From JAGQTE01 sp964648005 (GTDB lineage Bacteria > Actinomycetota > Acidimicrobiia > Acidimicrobiales > Acidimicrobilacustridaceae): a DNA stretch of 11,083 nt. The notes under the pieces are model-generated. The model did no database searches, had not been told where the DNA came from, and worked only from the letters and a program-made list of their open reading frames with translations. This document shows positions 6,599-11,083 of this stretch, one piece after another (position 1 is the stretch's first letter; each line of letters starts with the position of its first letter). The position numbers were made by a program, and so were the translations under genes. The stretch covers positions 1-11,083 of the forward strand of contig CAZYKR010000147.1 in NCBI GenBank assembly GCA_964648005.1. Direction: 5' to 3'.

Positions 6599-8071
6599 TC
6601 AGCTGCCGGAGGCTTCGCGCAGCGTCGGGAACAGCACGACGTCGCGCAGGGTCGGGGCTCCGGTCAGCAACGCCACGAACCGGTCGATGCCCAGACCGAG
6701 GCCCGACATCGGCGGCATGCCGTGCTCCATGCACTCGAGAAAGTCCTCCTCGAGCATCATCGTGTCCTCGTCGCCCTGGGCCCGCAGCGCCACCTGCTCT
6801 TCGAGGCGGGCGCGCTGGTCGACCGGGTCGACGAGCTCGGAGTACGCCTTGACGATCTCCCAGGTGTTGACCACCACCTGGAACATGTCGAGCACCGACG
6901 GGTCATCGTCGTTGCGGCGCGCCAGCGGCACCAACTCGACCGGTTGGTGGACGATGAAGCACGGCTGGATCAGGTGCGGGCGCACGGTGCGCTTGTAGAG
7001 CAGGTCGACCAGCCCGGCGTAGGAGACCTGCGAGGCCGCCTCTTCGTCCGACAGCAGGCCGGCAGCCTTGACGGCGTCGCGCAGGGCGTCGACCTCGCGT
7101 AGCGCACGCAGGTCGATGCCGGTGCGCTCGGCCACCTCGGTGCGGAAGTCGAGCTCGGGCCAGTCGCCGTCGAAGTCAAGGACGACGCCGTCGATGGTGA
7201 CGGTGCGGCTGCCGGTGACGGCGTCGAGCGTCGACTGGATGAGCTCGCGGATCACGCGCATGTTGTCGCGGTAGTCCCAGTACGCCGCGTACCACTCGAG
7301 CATCGTGAACTCCTGCAGGTGCGAGGAGTCGATGCCCTCGTTGCGGAAGTTCCGGCCGATCTCGTAGACCCGGTCGAGTCCGCCGGCGACAGCGCGCTTG
7401 AGGTACGTCTCGGGCGAGATACGCAGGAAGAAGTCGCGGTCGAGGGCGTTGTGGTGGGTGCTGAACGGCTTGGCGGCGGCGCCGGCAGCGGCGGCTTGCA
7501 GGATCGGCGTCTCGATCTCGACGAAGTCCAGGTCGTCGAGGTAGCGGCGGATGTGGCTGATCGTCCGGGAGCGCGTGAGGAACCGGTCGCGGCTGTCGTC
7601 GTTGGCGAGGAGATCGAGGTAGCGCTTGCGGTAGCGCAGGTCGGTGTCGTGCACGCCGGCCCACTTGTCGGGCATGGGGCGCACGGCCTTGTTGAGCACG
7701 GTGAGGGCGTCGACGCCGACGGTGTGCTCACCCTTGTCGGTGGTCCACATGGCGCCGTCGATCCCGACGAAGTCGCCCATGGCGATCGACGCCGCCCAGG
7801 CCTTGAACACCTCGGCGCCGAGTTCGTTCTTGCGGAGCGAGAACTGGATGCGGTCGCCCGAGCGGTCCTGGAGCTGCCCGAAGGCGATGCCGCCCATCTT
7901 GCGGAACAACATCACCCGGCCGGCCATGCGCACCCGCGTGCCGTCGGGCGCCGCCTTGGCCTCGGGGACGAGGTGGTCGACCTCGTAGCGGTCCGCCGGG
8001 CGGAACTGCTCGGCGTCGGTTTCGGCGTCGTCGATGGGGGCGTCGGAGGCGTTGGTGTCGTCGGTCGTCAT
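6599..8071 (-). CDS. lysS: Class II lysyl-tRNA synthetase, divergent active-site variant
   Basis: 490 residues, close to normal LysRS length. It charges tRNA-Lys with lysine using ATP. Order seen: a short acidic N-terminus, an OB-fold anticodon-binding domain (about 45-140), the RYRKRYLDL linker, motif 1 around FVEIETPILQ, THHNALD, motif 2 FRNEG (242-246) to E259/Y261, and motif 3 GLGIDR. Departures from the usual consensus: PGGA is AAGA, HNPEF is HLQEF (H251, L252), and NGFSELND is KAYSELVD (K408, V414). Motif-2 Arg and Glu, E259, Y261 and E412 are kept, so catalysis is plausible. The ATG at 8071 is preferred because the acidic N-terminus follows it. An in-frame ATG at 8116 is possible, with TATGCA at 8112-8117 as an alternative -10. 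A four-codon micro-ORF ends over the start. The OB domain argues against EpmA; a LysX/MprF fusion is not seen. Confidence 0.88.
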   Translation of the reverse strand: MTTDDTNASDAPIDDAETDAEQFRPADRYEVDHLVPEAKAAPDGTRVRMAGRVMLFRKMGGIAFGQLQDRSGDRIQFSLRKNELGAEVFKAWAASIAMGDFVGIDGAMWTTDKGEHTVGVDALTVLNKAVRPMPDKWAGVHDTDLRYRKRYLDLLANDDSRDRFLTRSRTISHIRRYLDDLDFVEIETPILQAAAAGAAAKPFSTHHNALDRDFFLRISPETYLKRAVAGGLDRVYEIGRNFRNEGIDSSHLQEFTMLEWYAAYWDYRDNMRVIRELIQSTLDAVTGSRTVTIDGVVLDFDGDWPELDFRTEVAERTGIDLRALREVDALRDAVKAAGLLSDEEAASQVSYAGLVDLLYKRTVRPHLIQPCFIVHQPVELVPLARRNDDDPSVLDMFQVVVNTWEIVKAYSELVDPVDQRARLEEQVALRAQGDEDTMMLEEDFLECMEHGMPPMSGLGLGIDRFVALLTGAPTLRDVVLFPTLREASGS

Positions 8072-8082
8072 GGCGCCGCCAT
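8068..8082 (-). promoter_or_regulatory. Possible four-codon leader ORF overlapping the lysS start
   Basis: On the minus strand an ATG at 8082-8080 opens a reading frame Met-Ala-Ala-Pro and stops at TGA 8070-8068. That stop overlaps the lysS ATG (8071-8069) as ATGA. A purine-rich GGGTGGG (8091-8097) lies eight bases before this ATG, a normal Shine-Dalgarno distance, whereas it is too far from the lysS ATG. This suggests initiation at the micro-ORF followed by reinitiation on lysS. It may be chance in GC-rich DNA. Confidence 0.35.
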
Positions 8083-8127
8083 TGTTGCTGCCCACCCGCG
8101 AGGTCGGCCAGTGCATAGGAGCCAGCC

Positions 8128-8177
8128 CGTTCTTGTGGTGTCCAGCCGCGCCGGCGCGGGTAGGCACCACAAGAACG
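8128..8177 (-). terminator. Large 50-nt hairpin between the mannosidase gene and lysS
   Basis: A 13-base perfect inverted repeat (8128-8140 with 8165-8177, arm CGTTCTTGTGGTG) encloses a second perfect 7-base arm pair (CCGCGCC 8146-8152 with GGCGCGG 8153-8159). The five positions between the two stems hold one wobble pair and two mismatches. The hairpin begins eight bases after the mannosidase stop on the minus strand, so it probably ends or stabilises that transcript. There is no U-tract on either side, so it is not a classical intrinsic terminator. It also lies about 57 bases ahead of lysS and could act in its leader. Confidence 0.75.
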
Positions 8178-8184
8178 AGTCAGT

Positions 8185-10872
8185 TCAGGTGAGGTGGAGG
8201 GTGACAATCTCGTGGGGGCGCAGATCGACGCGCTCGGCGAAGGGGGCGATCGGCCGGCCGCGCAGGTCGACCACCCAGCCCTGGCGACCGACCACGGTGG
8301 CGGTGCCCGGCGTGCCGGCCGTGTTGACGAGCCGCAGCTCGACGGTGCCGCCGACGCGCCGCAGCGCCGACACCTCGGCGCCGTGCACCTCGAGTGCCGA
8401 GCCGGTGGCCGGGCGGTCGCCGCCGCCCCGGGACCGCACCGTCGCCAGGGGAGTGAACGCCTCGTCGGCGAGCACGTAGGCCTGGGCGGCGACGGCATCG
8501 TCGTCCCCGGCCGGGGCGCCACCCACGGCGACGGCGAAGCGCAGGTCCTGGTGGCCGGGCATCTGGGCGTCGTCGGTCGGCGTCGTCGGTCCGGCGGGCA
8601 GCGGCCGGTACCGCATGGGCAGCTGCGAGATCCGTCCGTTGCAGCGCAGCAGCGTCAACGCCAGCGCATGCGCCTGGTCGTCGTCATCGAGCTCGACCAG
8701 CTCGTACTCGAGGAGGCCCTCGTGCACGACCGTCAGGCCGCCGGCGCACACGAACCGCCGCGACGGGTACGTCGCCAGCGGCAGCTCGGTCGGGCCGCCC
8801 TCGGCGACGGTGGGGCGGGACACGGCGGCGAAGGCGCACTCGGCCAGCGAGTGGTCGGCCGCCTCGGGCAGCGGGAACCACACCCGCAGTCGGTGGTCGC
8901 GCGCCGGGTTGTCGAGGGACACGGTCACCCGCACCAGGGGCGAGCCGGCCTGGACCTCGAGCGTCGTCGTCGTGTCGACGGCCACCTCGCCCCGGCGAGC
9001 GTCGCCGGCGGCATGGGTCGGCCAGGTGTAGCGCCGGTCGATGGCGACGCGCGCCCGCAGCGGCCCCTGTTCGAGCACTCGCACCGTCACGGCGTCGGGT
9101 ACCTCGACCACGACGTCGCCGCCGGGCGGGTTGTAGTTGTAGGTGTCGCCGGTGTCGCCGTCGTCGACGAGGCGACCGAGACCGGTCGTGCCGTTCAGCG
9201 CGAACGTGCCGGTTGCCGGGTCGACGTCGACCTCGGCGATGCCGTTGCCGACGTGCACCGTGCCGTCACCCTCGGTCGTCACCGCCACCGGGGCGACGTC
9301 GAGCGGAGCGGGTGCCCACGTCGTCCAGCCGTAGCCGGGCACCTCACCCGTCCACGCCAGCACCTTCTGCATCTCCGGCGTCACCACGGTCAGTCGTGCC
9401 GGCGCGTCGGGGTCCTCGGCCGCGGCTGCGAGCACCACATCGCGCACGGGGGTGCCGACACCGCGCGCCCCGCCGCCGTCGCCGCGCTCGAGGCGCACGT
9501 CGAGCACGCCGTCCTCGTCGATCTCGGCGGTGGAGCTGGCCAGCTCGGGCATGGCGTCGAGGGCGGTCTGCACCAGGATGGCGACGTTGGCCCGGGTGAT
9601 GCCGTCCGACGCGATCTCCCCGCCGCGGTGGCCGAGCAGCTGCGTGCCCTCGACCGGGTCTCGACCGGCTAGGCGCAGCTCGACCACCCCACGGCGGGGG
9701 CGGGCCGACGGGTTGACGATGATCGTGCCGGCCTCGGCCATGGCGGCGCCGGCGGCGGCGATCGCCCGCTCCGTGACGCCGTCGGCGATCTGGCCCGCCT
9801 CGGCGAAGCGGTGCAGCACGGCGAGGCCGACCTCGTCGTGGGAGCAGGCGCAGATGGAGTCGTGTGCCGAGTTGCGCACCACCTCGCGCCACGCCACGTC
9901 CAGGAACGGACCGGGCCAGGCGTCGGCGGGCAGGTGCAGGGTGGCCAGCGGCTCGGCCAGACGCTCGAGCCCCCGCTCCACGCGCGCCGCCGCTTGCTTG
10001 ACGTCGGTGCGGTTCGACGCCACGCCCATTAACAGGTTGGCGCGGGCGCCCGAGCGCAGCTCGCCGGTCCACGACGCCAGCCCCTCGGTCGGGGCGACGG
10101 CCAGGTAGTCGGCGAGTGAGCCCACCCGCAGGTGCCGGTCGTCGTCGATGCCGTTCGCCTCGGCGACGACGCGCCCGAGCCATGGCTGGGGGAGGAGGTG
10201 GTCGGTGCCGTTCATCCACAACAGCGGCTGGTCGTCGAGCAGGAAGGCGTCGAAGCGATCGCAGAAGCGGTCGATGGCGGCGACGAGATCCTTGGCGTTG
10301 CTCGGGAGATGGGCGCCGTTGCCGTAGCCGTCGAGCAGGTACTCGGCGCGCACGGTCGACCCGTCGGGGGCGGACCACCAGAAGGCGGACCGGTCGACGG
10401 CCGAGGGCACGCCGCGCCACACGACGGTGTGCTCGAACCCGGCGAGGCGCAGCAGCTGGGGCATCTGGGCGACGTGGCCGAACATGTCGGGCAGGTAGCC
10501 GACATCCATCGCTCCGCCGAATGCGGTGGCGGTGCGCAGGCCGAGCTGCAGGTCGCGCACCAGGGTCTCGCCGGACACGAGGAACTCGTCGGGCAGGATG
10601 TACCACGGCCCCATCGACAGGCGTCCGGCGGTGGCGAGTGTCTCGATCCGCCCCCGCGCCTCCGGGCGGATCTCGAGGTAATCGTCGACGACGGCCATCT
10701 GCCCGTCGAGCTGGAAGTGGGCGTAGGACGGGTCGTCCTCGAGCAGGTCGAGCAGCTGATCGACGAGCTCGACGAGCTGCATGCGGAACAGCTGGTACGG
10801 CTTGTACCACTCCCGGTCCCAGTGGGTGTGCGGGACGACGACAACCTCGCGTCCGTGCTCGTGACCTGCCAT
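8185..10872 (-). CDS. Glycoside hydrolase family 38 alpha-mannosidase, cytosolic
   Basis: 895 residues, a usual bacterial GH38 length, predicted to release alpha-linked mannose by a retaining, zinc-dependent mechanism. Seen: the N-terminal signature PHTHWDREWY (14-23) with expected Zn ligands H17 and D19; FQLDGQ near 53-58; GPWYILPDEF near 88-97; GYLPDMFGH (125-133) with D129 as expected nucleophile and Zn ligand; and NSAHDS with H337 as the last Zn ligand. After the catalytic and helical middle domains come long beta-rich C-terminal domains (about 430-895). The sequence resembles bacterial exo-mannosidases such as streptococcal SpGH38 and E. coli MngB more than Golgi enzymes. There is no signal peptide, so it should act on imported or internal mannosides. 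The ATG at 10872 is chosen for the GAGGGGGA Shine-Dalgarno five bases upstream (10878-10885); the 23 codons before it are Arg-rich and unlike the family. Linkage specificity is unknown. Confidence 0.94.
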   Translation of the reverse strand: MAGHEHGREVVVVPHTHWDREWYKPYQLFRMQLVELVDQLLDLLEDDPSYAHFQLDGQMAVVDDYLEIRPEARGRIETLATAGRLSMGPWYILPDEFLVSGETLVRDLQLGLRTATAFGGAMDVGYLPDMFGHVAQMPQLLRLAGFEHTVVWRGVPSAVDRSAFWWSAPDGSTVRAEYLLDGYGNGAHLPSNAKDLVAAIDRFCDRFDAFLLDDQPLLWMNGTDHLLPQPWLGRVVAEANGIDDDRHLRVGSLADYLAVAPTEGLASWTGELRSGARANLLMGVASNRTDVKQAAARVERGLERLAEPLATLHLPADAWPGPFLDVAWREVVRNSAHDSICACSHDEVGLAVLHRFAEAGQIADGVTERAIAAAGAAMAEAGTIIVNPSARPRRGVVELRLAGRDPVEGTQLLGHRGGEIASDGITRANVAILVQTALDAMPELASSTAEIDEDGVLDVRLERGDGGGARGVGTPVRDVVLAAAAEDPDAPARLTVVTPEMQKVLAWTGEVPGYGWTTWAPAPLDVAPVAVTTEGDGTVHVGNGIAEVDVDPATGTFALNGTTGLGRLVDDGDTGDTYNYNPPGGDVVVEVPDAVTVRVLEQGPLRARVAIDRRYTWPTHAAGDARRGEVAVDTTTTLEVQAGSPLVRVTVSLDNPARDHRLRVWFPLPEAADHSLAECAFAAVSRPTVAEGGPTELPLATYPSRRFVCAGGLTVVHEGLLEYELVELDDDDQAHALALTLLRCNGRISQLPMRYRPLPAGPTTPTDDAQMPGHQDLRFAVAVGGAPAGDDDAVAAQAYVLADEAFTPLATVRSRGGGDRPATGSALEVHGAEVSALRRVGGTVELRLVNTAGTPGTATVVGRQGWVVDLRGRPIAPFAERVDLRPHEIVTLHLT

Positions 10873-10877
10873 CGGAG

Positions 10878-10885
10878 TCCCCCTC
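10878..10885 (-). promoter_or_regulatory. Ribosome binding site of the GH38 gene
   Basis: GAGGGGGA on the minus strand lies five bases before the ATG at 10872. It is the clearest Shine-Dalgarno sequence in the window and decides this start over a longer in-frame start at 10941. Confidence 0.7.
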
Positions 10886-10947
10886 GTCCGCCGTCGGCTC
10901 TCGCCGGTCCCGAGCGTACGCCTACCCGGGATTGGCCTCACCCCGGA

Positions 10948-11083
10948 TCAGTCCGTCGCCTGATGTCGCCGCTTCGACCACGCGTCGACGATCCACAGCA
11001 CCGTCGCGAAGGCGACGCCGACGCCGACGATCGCAGCGAGCGGATGGAACCGCCACAGCCAGGCGCCGAGGATTGCGAGGGCG
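10948..11083 (-). CDS. C-terminal end of a membrane protein (partial, cut by window edge)
   Basis: Only the last 44 residues before a TGA at 10948-10950 are visible. They hold the end of one hydrophobic segment (ALAILGAWLW), a short RFHP turn, a full hydrophobic segment (LAAIVGVGVAFATVLWIVDAW) and a basic tail (SKRRHQATD). The basic end suggests a cytoplasmic C-terminus by the positive-inside rule. The family cannot be recognised from this fragment. It lies on the same strand as the GH38 gene with a 75-base gap, so cotranscription is possible. Coding status is inferred from frame continuity and the membrane-like composition. Confidence 0.55.
   Translation of the reverse strand, partial: ALAILGAWLWRFHPLAAIVGVGVAFATVLWIVDAWSKRRHQATD

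Noticed and set aside
6599..8071. EpmA (elongation factor P lysine ligase) or LysX-type phosphatidylglycerol lysyltransferase
   Set aside because: EpmA lacks the OB-fold domain, which is present here. LysX needs a fused MprF membrane part, which is absent.
8072..8170. Longer lysS start at 8170
   Set aside because: It would begin inside the hairpin and add residues unlike any LysRS N-terminus. No ribosome binding site supports it.
8128..8177. Insertion sequence end or attachment site
   Set aside because: It is a single compact inverted repeat between two intact genes, with no transposase, integrase or target duplication nearby.
7319..9672. Long plus-strand open frames over lysS and the GH38 gene
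   Set aside because: Both are shadows of strongly conserved minus-strand genes, with Val/Gly/His-rich composition and no recognisable motifs.
10873..10947. Promoter for the GH38 gene
   Set aside because: No convincing -10/-35 pair is visible in the 75-base gap, and readthrough from the membrane protein gene is possible.

Overview
This window is a very GC-rich (roughly 70% by eye), gene-dense piece of bacterial chromosome. It most likely comes from an actinobacterium. The evidence is an F420-type nucleotidyltransferase (cofC/fbiD) divergent from gpsA, a neighbourhood also seen in Mycobacterium tuberculosis; leaderless TAnnnT-7nt-ATG promoters; and a soluble Rv1264-type class III adenylate cyclase. 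A deep-branching lineage such as Acidimicrobiia would fit, but that is inference. I see no mobile element, CRISPR array, tRNA or rRNA.

Layout. (1) Minus strand, 1-1235: cofC is followed, with a 4-nt GTGA overlap, by a PIG-L/LmbE-type deacetylase that runs off the left edge. (2) 1236-1337: a short divergent promoter region with mirror-image leaderless promoters for cofC and gpsA. (3) Plus strand, 1338-6597: a tightly coupled three-gene operon. It holds gpsA; a 766-residue unrecognised protein that looks like a carbohydrate-active six-hairpin (alpha/alpha) protein and ends in a His/Asp-rich tail; and a class III adenylate cyclase with an Rv1264-like N-terminal regulatory region and an unusual C-terminal charged coiled coil of about 270 residues. 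The joints are TGATG and ATGA. (4) Minus strand, 6599-8071: a lysyl-tRNA synthetase whose stop lies one base from the cyclase stop and whose active-site motifs depart from the usual LysRS consensus. (5) 8128-8177: a near-perfect 50-nt hairpin between lysS and the upstream gene. (6) Minus strand, 8185-10872: a cytosolic GH38 alpha-mannosidase. (7) Minus strand, 10948-11083: the C-terminus of a membrane protein.

How they may work together. CofC supplies the phosphoenolpyruvate- or phospholactate-derived guanylylated precursor of coenzyme F420. GpsA makes sn-glycerol-3-phosphate for phospholipid synthesis. GpsA is cotranscribed with a putative sugar-binding or sugar-hydrolysing protein and a cAMP-producing signalling enzyme, so the operon may link lipid or sugar metabolism to cAMP; no direct evidence fixes that link. 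The best candidates for something undescribed are the His-tailed glycosidase-like protein coupled to the coiled-coil cyclase, and the divergent LysRS with its micro-ORF leader.
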